A stretch of DNA of 64,000 bases from Prosopocoilus inquinatus (taxonomy: Eukaryota > Arthropoda > Insecta > Coleoptera > Lucanidae), in NCBI GenBank assembly GCA_036172665.1, contig JAYKNF010000013.1:3472001-3536000 (forward strand), written 5' to 3'. Under the pieces are notes generated by a model. That model worked only from the letters and a program-made list of their open reading frames with translations, did no database searches and was not told the DNA's origin. The translations under genes were made by a program, and so were the position numbers. Positions 11,340-23,000 of this stretch are shown piece after piece. Each line of letters opens with the position of its first letter. The first letter of the stretch is position 1.

Positions 11340-12425
11340 ATGGCAAGTTACACGACTGAGCAACACGTCCAAATGATAAAACTTTATTATCAAAACGAGT
11401 GTTCGTTTGCGCAAACGTTGCGCGCGTTGCGCCCATTTTACGGCAGACGGGGTGGCCCTTCAAAGTCGACCCTCCAACGCTTGGTGGCCAAATTCGAGAA
11501 GACCGGCTCGGTAAATAATCAGCGAACACCCGTACGTCAAAAGAACGCCAGATCGGCCGAGAATATCGCCGCTGTCCGTGAAAGTGTGCAGGAGAACCCG
11601 AGGCAGTCAATTCCTCGCCGTGCACAAGAACTTGGCCTTTCGCAGACTTCAGCTTGGAGAATTCTGCGTCGGGACTTGGGCCTGCACCCGTACAAGATCC
11701 AACTGACCCAGGAGCTCAAAGTCAATGACCATACACAACGCCGTTTGTTCGCTGAATGGGCTTCGGAGCGTTTGGAAGAGGACCCCAGTTTTGGCCAGAA
11801 AATCATCTTTAGCGACGAGGCGCACTTTTGGATGAACGGCTATGTTAATAAGCAAAATTGCCGTATATGGGACGACACCAACCCACACGAGGTTCAGCAG
11901 GTGGCAATGCATCCACAAAAGGTTACCGTTTGGTGCGGATTTTGGGCCGGCGGTGTCATTGGTCCGTACTTCTTTGAAAACGACGTTGGTGAGGCCATTA
12001 CTGTCAACGGCGAGCGCTACAGATCGATGATAACCGATTTCTTTTGGCCCGAATTGAACGATATGGACGTGGACGACATGTGGTTCCAGCAGGATGGCGC
12101 TACGTGCCACACAGCGAGCGCCACGATGGACATTTTGCATGAACGATTTGAGGGTATGGTTATTTCTCGCGGAGGTGACGTGAATTGGCCACCAAGATCG
12201 TGCGATTTGACCCCACTAGACTTTTTCTTGTGGGGTTTTCTGAAGTCGCAGGTCTACGCCAATAGCCCGCAATCGACCGATGCCCTCAAACTCAACATAA
12301 CTCAGGCCATTGCTCAAATTCAGCGGGATCTATGCGCCAGAGTCATTGAAAATTGGGTCTCACGGATCCGTGCCACCCTGCGAAGCCGCGGCGGACATTT
12401 GAACGATATCATCTTCCGTTCATAA
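11340..12425 (+). CDS. Mariner-like transposase, DD41D type
   Basis: 361-residue DDE/D transposase expected to bind the element's inverted repeats and catalyse cut-and-paste transposition into TA sites in the nucleus. Residues ~5-58 look like a first helix-turn-helix (through STLQRLVAKFEKTGSV), and ~72-113 a second (ARSAENIAAVRE to TSAWRILRRDLG), giving the paired DNA-binding region of the family. The catalytic RNase H-like domain runs from ~155 to 310: D159 in FSDEAHFWMNG, D252 in FQQDGATCHTA, and third D294 in TPLDFFLWGF. There are 92 residues between the first two and 41 between the last two, which places it in the DD41D (rosa-like) group and not classical DD34D mariner. D289 (CDL) corresponds to the conserved PDL position of relatives. 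The frame is intact, intronless and slightly longer than typical mariner (about 345). Start chosen for the CACCATGG context and the N-terminal helix. Genes on the opposite strand here are shadows. Confidence 0.95.
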   Translation: MASYTTEQHVQMIKLYYQNECSFAQTLRALRPFYGRRGGPSKSTLQRLVAKFEKTGSVNNQRTPVRQKNARSAENIAAVRESVQENPRQSIPRRAQELGLSQTSAWRILRRDLGLHPYKIQLTQELKVNDHTQRRLFAEWASERLEEDPSFGQKIIFSDEAHFWMNGYVNKQNCRIWDDTNPHEVQQVAMHPQKVTVWCGFWAGGVIGPYFFENDVGEAITVNGERYRSMITDFFWPELNDMDVDDMWFQQDGATCHTASATMDILHERFEGMVISRGGDVNWPPRSCDLTPLDFFLWGFLKSQVYANSPQSTDALKLNITQAIAQIQRDLCARVIENWVSRIRATLRSRGGHLNDIIFRS

Positions 12426-12445
12426 TGGCACATATGGGCCTTTCA

Positions 12446-12451
12446 AATAAA
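12446..12451 (+). terminator. Poly(A) signal of the transposase gene
   Basis: A canonical AATAAA lies 20 bases after the TAA stop (12423-12425), inside an A-rich run. It is well placed to end the transposase transcript within the element. The 51 bases from there to the right inverted repeat hold no other feature. Confidence 0.7.
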
Positions 12452-12502
12452 AAAAGTATTTCGTTAATTTCTCACACACAGCTTGTTTTATTCTATTTCA
12501 AC

Positions 12503-12530
12503 ATCGACCCGACCCTATTGGAAAACCCTT
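12503..12530 (-). repeat. Right terminal inverted repeat, 28 bp
   Basis: Reads ATCGACCCGACCC at its inner side and GGAAAACCCTT at its outer end, the reverse complement of 11228-11255 with one mismatch (27 of 28). The outermost base pairs are identical at both ends, as expected of a recently mobile element. Confidence 0.96.
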
Positions 12531-12532
12531 TA
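12531..12532. other. TA target-site duplication, right
   Basis: The second TA, directly followed by TCATGTTATTTTACG, which continues the interrupted satellite monomer. Together with 11226-11227 it marks a clean insertion without loss of satellite sequence, as checked against the uninterrupted copy at 46031. Confidence 0.97.
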
Positions 12533-14420
12533 TCATGTTATTTTACGTTTGGATGGACTCCAGTAACTCTGATGTGAGATACAAAGTTTTTGGACGCAGC
12601 AGAAGCTGGAAATAGTTTTGAACGAAACAACACGTATTAGCGTTGTTCCTGTAATGTATCTAATCGATCCTTACTTAGCTACTATGTTATTTGACGTTTC
12701 GATGGACTCCAGTAACTCTAATGTGAGATACGAAATTTTCGGACGCAGCAGCAGCTGGAAATAGTTTTAAACGAAACAACACATATTAGCGTTGTTCCTG
12801 TGCTGTATCTAATCGATCCTTACTTATCTATCATGTTATTTGACGTTTCGATGGACTCCAGTAACTCTAATGTGAGATACAAAGTTTTTGGACGCAGCAG
12901 CAGCTGGAAATAGTTTTAAAGGAAACAACACGTATTAGCGTTGTTCCTGTGCTGTATCTAATCGATCCTTACTTATCTATCATGTTATTTTGCGTTTCGA
13001 TGGACTCCAGTAACTCTGATGTGAGATACAAAGTTCTCGGACGCAGCAGAAGCTGGAAATAGTTTTGAACGAAACAACACGTATTAGCGTTGTTCCTGTG
13101 ATGTATCTAATCGATCCTTACTTAGCTACTATGTTATTTGACGTTTCGATGGACTCCAGTAACTCTAATGTGAGATACGAAATTTTCGGACGCAGCAGCA
13201 GCTGGAAATAGTTTTAAACGAAACAACACATATTAGAGTTGTTCCTGTGATGTATCTAATCGATCCTTACTCATCTATCATGTTATTTTGCGTTTCGATG
13301 GACTCCAGTAACTCTGATGTGAGATACAAAGTTCTCGGACGCAGCAGAAGCTGGAAATAGTTTTGAACGAAACAACACGTATTAGCGTTGTTCCTGTGAT
13401 GTATCTAATCGATCCTTACTTATCTATCATGTTATTTGACGTTTGGATGGACTCCAGTAAGTCTGATGTGAGATACAAAGTTTTTGGACGCAGCAGGAGC
13501 TGGAAATAGTTTTAAACGAAAAAACACGTATTAGCGTTGTTCCTGTGCTGTATCTAATCGATCCTTACTTATCTATCATGTTATTTGACGTTTCGATGGA
13601 CTCCAGTAACTCTGATGTGAGATACAAAGTTTTTGGACGCAGCAGAAGCTGGAAATAGTTTTGAACGAAACAACACGTATTAGCGTTGTTCCTGTGATGT
13701 ATCTAATCGATCCTTACTTAGCTACTATGTTATTTTACGTTTGGATGGACTCCAGTAACTCTGATGTGAGATACGACGTTTTCGGACGCAGCAGAAGCTG
13801 GAAATAGTTTTAAACGAAAAAACACATATTAGCGTTGTTCCTGTGATGTATCTAATCGATCCTTACTCATCTATCATGTTATTTGACGTTTGGATGGACT
13901 CCAGTAACTCTGATGTGAGATACAAAGTTTTTGGACGCAGCAGAAGCTGGAAATAGTTTTAAATGAAACAACACGTATTAGCGTTGTTCCTGTGATGTAT
14001 CTAATCGATCCTTACTCATCTATCATGTTATTTGACGTTTCGATGGACTCCAGTAACTCTAATGTGAGATACGAAATTTTCGGACGCAGCAGCAGCTGGA
14101 AATAGTTTTAAACGAAACAACACATATTAGCGTTGTTCCTGTGATGTATTTAATCGATCCTTACTCATCTATCATGTTATTTGGCGTTTCGATGGACTCC
14201 AGTAACTCTGATGTGAGATACAAAGTTCTCGGACGCAGCAGAAGCTGGAAATAGTTTTGAACGAAACAACACGTATTAGCGTTGTTCCTGTGATGTATCT
14301 AAACGATCCTTATTTATCTAACATGTTATTTGACGTTTGGATGGACTCCAGTAAGTCTGATGTGAGATACAAAGTTTTTGGACGCAGCAGGAGCTGGAAA
14401 TAGTTTTAAACGAAACAACA

Positions 14421-17400
14421 CGTATTAGCGTTGTTCCTGTGCTGTATCTAATCGATCCTTATTTATCTATCATGTTATTTGACGTTTGGATGGACACCAG
14501 TAACTCTGATGTGAGATACGAAGTTCTCGGACGCAGCAGAAGCTGGAAATAGTTTTAAACGAAACAACACGCATTAGCGTTGTTCCTGTGATGTATCTAA
14601 TCGATCCTTACTCATCTATCATGTTATTTGGCGTTTCGATGGACTCCAGTAACTTTGATGTGAGATACGACGTTTTCGGACGCAGCAAAAGCTGGAAATA
14701 GTTTTAAACGAAACAACACGCATTAACGATGTTCCTGTGATGTATCTAATCGATCCTTACTCATCTATCATGTTATTTTACGTTTGGATGGACTCCAGTA
14801 ACTCTGATGTGAGATACAATCTTTTTGGACGCAGCAGAAGCTGGAAATAGTTTTAAATGAAACAACACGTATTAGCGTTGTTAATGTGATGTATCTAATC
14901 GATCCTTACTCATCTATCATGTTATTTGACGTTTCGATGGACTCCAGTAACTCTAATGTGAGATACGAAATTTTCGGACGCAGCAGCAGCTGGAAATAGT
15001 TTTAAACGAAACAACACATATTAGCGTTGTTCCTGTGATGTATTTAATCGATCCTTACTCATCTATCATGTTATTTGGCGTTTCGATGGACTCCAGTATC
15101 TCTGATGTGAGATACAAAGTTCTCGGACGCAGCAGAAGCTGGAAATAGTTTTGAACGAAACAACACGTATTAGCGTTGTTCCTTTGATGTATCTAAACGA
15201 TCCTTATTTATCTAACATGTTATTTGACGTTTGGATGGACTCCAGTAAGTCTGATGTGAGATACAAAGTTTTTGGACGCAGCAGGAGCTGGAAATAGTTT
15301 TAAACGAAACAACACGTATTAGCGTTGTTCCTGTGCTGTATCTAATCGATCCTTACTTATCTATCATGTTATTTGACGTTTCGATGGACTCCAGTAACTC
15401 TGATGTGAGATACGACGTTTTCGGACGCAGCAGAAGCTGGAAATGGTTTTAAACGAAACAACACGCATTAGCGATATTCCTGTGAAGTATCTAGTCGATC
15501 CTTACTCATCTATCATGTTATTTTACGTTTGGATGGACTCCAGTAACTCTGATGTGAGATACGACGTTTTCGGACGCAGCAGAAGCTGGAAATAGTTTTA
15601 AACGAAAAAACACATATTAGCGTTGTTCCTGTGATGTATCTAATCGATCCTTACTCATCTATCATGTTATTTGACGTTTGGACGGACTCCAGTAACTCTG
15701 ATGTGAGATACAAAGTTCTCGGACACAGCAGAAGCTGGAAATAGTTTTGAACGAAACAACACGTATTAGCGTTGTTCCTGTGATGTATCTAAACGATCCT
15801 TACTTATCTAACATGTTATTTGACGTTTGGATGGACTCCAGTAACTCTAATGTGAGATACGAAATTTTCGGACGCAGCAGCAGCTGGAAATAGTTTTAAA
15901 CGAAACAACACATATTAGCGTTGTTCCTGTGATGTGTCTAATCGATCCTTACTCATCTATCATGTTATTTGACGTTTGGACGGACTCCAGTAACTCTGAT
16001 GTGAGATACAAAGTTCTCGGACGCAGCAGAAGCTGGAAATAGTTTTGAACGAAACAACACGTATTAGCGTTGTTCCTGTGATGTATCTAAACGATCCTTA
16101 CTTATCTAACATATTATATGACGTTTGGATGGACTCCAGTAAGTCTGATGTGAGATACAAAGTTTTTGGACGCAGCAGCTGCTGGTAATAGTTTTAAACG
16201 AAACAACACGTATTAGCGTTGTTCCTGTGCTGTATCTAATCGATCCTTACTTATCTATCATGTTATTTGACGTTTCGATGGACTCCAGTAACTCTGATGT
16301 GAGATACGTTTTCGGACGCAGCAGAAGCTGGAAATAGTTTTGAACGAAGCAACACGTATTAGCGTTGTTCCTGTGATGTATCTAAACGATCCTTACTTAT
16401 CTAACATATTATATGACGTTTGGATGGACTCCAGTAAGTCTGATGTGAGATACAAAGTTTTTGGACGCAGCAGAAGCTGGAAATAGTTCTAAACGAAACA
16501 ACACGCATTAGCGATGTTCCTGTGATGTATCTAATCGATCCTTACTCATCTATCATGTTATTTTACGTTTGGATGGACTCCAGTAACTCTGATGTGAGAT
16601 ACGACGTTTTCGGACGCAGCAGAAGCTGGAAATAGTTTTAAACGAAACAACACGCATTAGCGATGTTCCTGTGTTGTATCTAATCGATCCTTACTCATCT
16701 ATCATGTTATTTTACGTTTGGATGGACTCCAGTAACTCTGATGTGAGATACAATGTTTTTGGACGCAGCAGAAGCTGGAAATAGTTTTAAATGAAACAAC
16801 ACGTATTAGCGTTGTTCCTGTGATGTATCTAATCGATCCTTACTCATCTATCATGTTATTTGACGTTTGGACGGACTCCAGTAACTCTGATGTGAGATAC
16901 AAAGTTCTCGGACACAGCAGAAGCTGGAAATAGTTTTGAACGAAACAACACGTATTAGCGTTGTTCCTGTGATGTATCTAAACGATCCTTACTTATCTAA
17001 CATGTTATTTGACGTTTGGATGGACTCCAGTAACTCTAATGTGAGATACGAAATTTTCGGACGCAGCAGCAGCTGGAAATAGTTTTAAACGAAACAACAC
17101 ATATTAGCGTTGTTCCTGTGATGTATCTAATCGATCCTTACTCATCTATCATGTTATTTGACGTTTGGACGGACTCCAGTAACTCTGATGTGAGATACAA
17201 AGTTCTCGGACGCAGCCGAAGCTGGAAATAGTTTTGAACGAAACAACACGTATTAGCGTTGTTCCTGTGATGTATCTAAACGATCCTTACTTATCTAACA
17301 TATTATATGACGTTTGGATGGACTCCAGTAAGTCTGATGTGAGATACAAAGTTTTTGGACGCAGCAGCTGCTGGTAATAGTTTTAAACGAAACAACACGT

Positions 17401-20079
17401 ATTAGCGTTGTTCCTGTGCTGTATCTAATCGATCCTTACTTATCTATCATGTTATTTGACGTTTCGATGGACTCCAGTAACTCTGATGTGAGATACGACG
17501 TTTTCGGACGCAGCAGAAGCTGGAAATAGTTTTAAACGAAACAACACATATAAGCGTTGTTCCTGTGATGTATCTAATCGATCCTTACTCATCTATCATG
17601 TTATTTGACGTTTCGATGGACTCCAGTAACTCTGATGTGAGATACAACGTTCTCGGACGCAGCAGAAGCTGGAAATAGTTTTGAACGAAGCAACACGTAT
17701 TAGCGTTGTTCCTGTGATGTATCTAAACGATCCTTACTTATCTAACATATTATATGACGTTTGGATGGACTCCAGTAAGTCTGATGTGAGATACAAAGTT
17801 TTTGGACGCAGCAGAAGCTGGAAATAGTTTTAAACGAAACAACACGCATTAGCGATGTTCCTGTGTTGTATCTAATCGATCCTTACTCATCTATCATGTT
17901 ATTTTACGTTTGGATGGACTCCAGTAACTCTGATGTGAGATACAAAGTTTTTGGACGCAGCAGAAGCTGGAAATAGTTTCAAATGAAACAACACGTATTA
18001 GCGTTGTTCCTGTGATGTATCTAATCGATCCTTACTCATCTATCATGTTATTTGACGTTTCGATGGACTCCAGTAACTCTAATGTGAGATACGAAATTTT
18101 CGGACGCAGCAGCAGCTGGAAATAGTTTTAAACGAAACAACACATATTAGCGTTGTTCCTGTGATGTATTTAATCGATCCTTACTCATCTATCATGTTAT
18201 TTGGCGTTTCGATGGACTCCAGTAACTCTGATGTGAGATACAAAGTTCTCGGACGCAGCAGAAGCTGGAAATAGTTTTGAACGAAACAACACGTATTAGC
18301 GTTGTTCCTGTGATGTATCTAAACGATCCTTATTTATCTAACATGTTATTTGACGTTTGGATGGACTCCAGTACGTCTGATGTGAGATACAAAGTTTTTG
18401 GACGCAGCAGGAGCTGGAAATAGTTTTAAACGAAACAACACGTATTAGCGTTGTTCCTGTGCTGTATCTAATCGATCCTTACTTATCTATCATGTTATTT
18501 GACGTTTCGATGGACTCCAGTAACTCTGATGTGAGATACGACGTTTTCGGACGCAGCAGAAGCTGGAAATGGTTTTAAACGAAACAACACGCATTAGCGA
18601 TGTTCCTGTGAAGTATCTACTCGATCCTTACTCATCTATCATGTTATTTTACGTTTGGATGGACTCCAGTAACTCTGATGTGAGATACGACGTTTTCGGA
18701 CGCAGCAGAAGCTGGAAATAGTTTTAAACGAAAAAACACATATTAGCGTTGTTCCTGTGATGTATCTAATCGATCCTTACTCATCTATCATGTTATTTGA
18801 CGTTTGGACGGACTCCAGTAACACTGATGTGAGATACAAAGTTCTCGGACACAGCAGAAGCTGGAAATAGTTTTGAACGAAACAACACGTATTAGCGTTG
18901 TTCCTGTGATGTATCTAAACGATCCTTACTTATCTAACATATTATATGACGTTTGGATGGACTCCAGTAAGTCTGATGTGAGATACAAAGTTTTTGGACG
19001 CAGCAGAAGCTGGAAATAGTTTTAAATGGAACAACACGTATTAGCTTTGTTCCTGTGATGTATCTAAACGATCCTTACTTATCTAACATGTTATTTGACG
19101 TTTGGATGGACTCTAGTAACTCTAATGTGAGATACGAAATTTTCGGACGCAGCAGCAGCTGGAAATAGTTTTAAACGAAAAAACACATATTAGCGTTGTT
19201 CCTGTGATGTATCTAATCGATCCTTACTCATCTATCATGTTATTTGACGTTTGGACGGACTAAAGTAACACTGATGTGAGATACAAAGTTCTCGGACCCA
19301 GCAGAAGCTGGAAATAGTTTTGAACGAAACAACACGTATTAGCGTTGTTCCTGTGATGTATCTAAACGATCCTTACTTATCTAACATATTATATGACGTT
19401 TGGATGGACTCCAGTAAGTCTGATATGAGATACAAAGTTTTTGGACGCAGCAGAAGCTGGAAATAGTTTTAAATGAAACAACACGTATTAACGTTGTTCC
19501 TGTGATGTATCTAAACGATCCTTACTTATCTAACATGTTATTTGACGTTTGGATGGACTCTAGTAACTCTAATGTGAGATACGAAATTTTCGGACGCAGC
19601 AGCAGCTGGAAATAGTTTTAAACGAAACAACACTTATTAGCGTTGTTCCTGTGATGTATCTAATCGATCCTTACTCATCTATCATGTTATTTGACGTTTG
19701 GACGGACTCCAGTAACTCTGATGTGAGATACAAAGTTCTCGGACGCAGCAGCAGCTGGAAATAGTTTTAAACGAAACAACACATATTAGCGTTGTTCCTG
19801 TGATGTATCTAATCGATCCTTACTCATCTATCATGTTATTTGACGTTTGGACGGACTCCAGTAACTCTGATGTGAGATACAAAGCTCTCGGACGCAGCAG
19901 AAGCTGGAAATAGTTTTGAACGAAACAACACGTATTAGCGTTGTTCCTGTGATGTATCTAAACGATCCTTACTTATCTAACATGTTGTTTGACGTTTGGA
20001 TGGACTCCAGTAAGTCTGATGTGAGATACAAAGTTTTTGGACGCAGCAGTAGCTGGAAATAGTTTTAAACGAAACAACT
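14421..20079 (+). repeat. 5659-bp higher-order unit, copy 1
   Basis: Thirty-eight monomers (38 x 149 minus 3). The phase is fixed by rare markers that recur exactly 5659 bp apart: GTTAATGTG (14881, 20540, 26199), the 3-bp-deleted GAGATACGTTTTCGG (16301, 21960), GACTAAAGTAACAC (19261, 24920 at the TAAAG) and GCAGCCGAAG (17212, 22871). Copy 1 carries private changes not in the other copies, for example GCAGCAAAAGC (~14683), GCGATATTCC (~15473) and GATGTGTCTAATC (~15931). It is therefore older or separately evolved relative to copies 2 and 3. Confidence 0.88.
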
Positions 20080-23000
20080 CGTATTAGCGTTGTTCCTGTG
20101 CTGTATCTAATCGATCCTTATTTATCTATCATGTTATTTGACGTTTGGATGGACACCAGTAACTCTGATGTGAGATACGAAGTTCTCGGACGCAGCAGAA
20201 GCTGGAAATAGTTTTAAACGAAACAACACGCATTAGCGTTGTTCCTGTGATGTATCTAATCGATCCTTACTCATCTATCATGTTATTTGGCGTTTCGATG
20301 GACTCCAGTAACTTTGATGTGAGATACGACGTTTTCGGACGCAGCAGAAGCTGGAAATAGTTTTAAACGAAACAACACGCATTAACGATGTTCCTGTGAT
20401 GTATCTAATCGATCCTTACTCATCTATCATGTTATTTTACGATTGGATGGACTCCAGTAACTCTGATGTGAGATACAATGTTCTTGGACTCAGCAGAAGC
20501 TGGAAATAGTTTTAAATGAAACAACACGTATTAGCGTTGTTAATGTGATGTATCTAATCGATCCTTACTCATCTATCATGTTATTTGACGTTTCGATGGA
20601 CTCCAGTAACTCTAATGTGAGATACGAAATTTTCGGACGCAGCAGCAGCTGGAAATAGTTTTAAACGAAACAACACATATTAGCGTTGTTCCTGTGATGT
20701 ATTTAATCGATCCTTACTCATCTATCATGTTATTTGGCGTTTCGATGGACTCCAGTAACTTTGATGTGAGATACAAAGTTCTCGGACGCAGCAGAAGCTG
20801 GAAATAGTTTTGAACGAAACAACACGTATTAGCGTTGTTCCTTTGATGTATCTAAACGATCCTTATTTATCTAACATGTTATTTGACGTTTGGATGGACT
20901 CCAGTAAGTCTGATGTGAGATACAAAGTTTTTGGACGCAGCAGGAGCTGGAAATAGTTTTAAACGAAACAACACGTATTAGCGTTGTTCCTGTGCTGTAT
21001 CTAATCGATCCTTACTTATCTATCATGTTATTTGACGTTTCGATGGACTCCAGTAACTCTGATGCGAGATACGACGTTTTCGGACGCAGCAGAAGCTGGA
21101 AATGGTTTTAAACGAAACAACACGCATTAGCGATGTTCCTGTGAAGTATCTAGTCGATCCTTACTCATCTATCATGTTATTTTACGTTTGGATGGACTCC
21201 AGTAACTCTGATGTGAGATACGACGTTTTCGGACGCAGCAGAAGCTGGAAATAGTTTTAAACGAAAAAACACATATTAGCGTTGTTCCTGTGATGTATCT
21301 AATCGATCCTTACTCATCTATCATGTTATTTGACGTTTGGACGGACTCCAGTAACTCTGATGTGAGATACAAAGTTCTCGGACACAGCAGAAGCTGGAAA
21401 TAGTTTTGAACGAAACAACACGTATTAGCGTTGTTCCTGTGATGTATCTAAACGATCCTTACTTATCTAACATGTTATTTGACGTTTGGATGGACTCCAG
21501 TAACTCTAATGTGAGATACGAAATTTTCGGACGCAGCAGCAGCTGGAAATAGTTTTAAACGAAACAACACATATTAGCGTTGTTCCTGTGATGTATCTAA
21601 TCGATCCTTACTCATCTATCATGTTATTTGACGTTTGGACGGACTCCAGTAACTCTGATGTGAGATACAAAGTTCTCGGACGCAGCCGAAGCTGGAAATA
21701 GTTTTGAACGAAACAACACGTATTAGCGTTGTTCCTGTGATGTATCTAAACGATCCTTACTTATCTAACATATTATATGACGTTTGGATGGACTCCAGTA
21801 AGTCTGATGTGAGATACAAAGTTTTTGGACGCAGCAGCTGCTGGTAATAGTTTTAAACGAAACAACACGTATTAGCGTTGTTCCTGTGCTGTATCTAATC
21901 GATCCTTACTTATCTATCATGTTATTTGACGTTTCGATGGACTCCAGTAACTCTGATGTGAGATACGTTTTCGGACGCAGCAGAAGCTGGAAATAGTTTT
22001 GAACGAAGCAACACGTATTAGCGTTGTTCCTGTGATGTATCTAAACGATCCTTACTTATCTAACATATTATATGACGTTTGGATGGACTCCAGTAAGTCT
22101 GATGTGAGATACAAAGTTTTTGGACGCAGCAGAAGCTGGAAATAGTTCTAAACGAAACAACACGCATTAGCGATGTTCCTGTGATGTATCTAATCGATCC
22201 TTACTCATCTATCATGTTATTTTACGTTTGGATGGACTCCAGTAACTCTGATGTGAGATACGACGTTTTCGGACGCAGCAGAAGCTGGAAATAGTTTTAA
22301 ACGAAACAACACGCATTAGCGATGTTCCTGTGTTGTATCTAATCGATCCTTACTCATCTATCATGTTATTTTACGTTTGGATGGACTCCAGTAACTCTGA
22401 TGTGAGATACAATGTTTTTGGACGCAGCAGAAGCTGGAAATAGTTTTAAATGAAACAACACGTATTAGCGTTGTTCCTGTGATGTATCTAATCGATCCTT
22501 ACTCATCTATCATGTTATTTGACGTTTGGACGGACTCCAGTAACTCTGATGTGAGATACAAAGTTCTCGGACACAGCAGAAGCTGGAAATAGTTTTGAAC
22601 GAAACAACACGTATTAGCGTTGTTCCTGTGATGTATCTAAACGATCCTTACTTATCTAACATGTTATTTGACGTTTGGATGGACTCCAGTAACTCTAATG
22701 TGAGATACGAAATTTTCGGACGCAGCAGCAGCTGGAAATAGTTTTAAACGAAACAACACATATTAGCGTTGTTCCTGTGATGTATCTAATCGATCCTTAC
22801 TCATCTATCATGTTATTTGACGTTTGGACGGACTCCAGTAACTCTGATGTGAGATACAAAGTTCTCGGACGCAGCCGAAGCTGGAAATAGTTTTGAACGA
22901 AACAACACGTATTAGCGTTGTTCCTGTGATGTATCTAAACGATCCTTACTTATCTAACATATTATATGACGTTTGGATGGACTCCAGTAAGTCTGATGTG

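Larger units (their letters stand above)
11228..12530 (+). mobile_element. Complete Tc1/mariner-type transposon (DD41D, rosa-like), 1303 bp
   Basis: A single non-satellite insert of 1303 bp in the array. It is bounded by 28-bp terminal inverted repeats (27 of 28 matching) and a TA duplication, and holds one uninterrupted 361-codon transposase gene in the forward direction, a short leader and a poly(A) signal. Length and layout are typical of mariner-like DNA transposons, which move by cut and paste. Everything needed in cis and the transposase frame look intact, so it may be autonomous; activity cannot be told from sequence. Its base composition is visibly richer in GC than the satellite around it. 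No second copy or fragment occurs in the window. The transposon-free version of the same block is at ~44.3-46.5 kb. Confidence 0.96.
1..12980 (+). repeat. Long satellite duplication, copy 1
   Basis: This stretch matches ~27365-38440 almost base for base, with offsets that change only by whole monomers and by the transposon. The offset is 27364 from base 1 to about 1.9 kb (for example the rare ATATGACTTTTGG at about 517 and 27881, and the GTGAAGTATCTACTC monomer at 1801 and 29165), 26768 at 2981/29749, 26619 at 5241/31860, 26917 at 7478/34395 and 9530/36447, then 25463 at 12651/38114. Similarity ends near 12980, where copy 1 has TTTTGCGTTTCG and copy 2 has TTTGACGTTTCG. The left edge may lie before the window. 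Confidence 0.9.

Noticed and set aside
11335..12140. Minus-strand open frames of 89, 96 and 163 codons within the transposon, and plus-strand frames of 62 and 74 codons
   Set aside because: They overlap the transposase gene in other frames and show no family motifs; the transposase frame has catalytic residues, a good start context and a poly(A) signal.
11228..12530. Assignment of the element to classical DD34D mariner, DD34E Tc1 or DD37D maT
   Set aside because: Spacing from D252 to D294 is 41 residues; even if D289 were used the spacing would be 36, which fits none of these.
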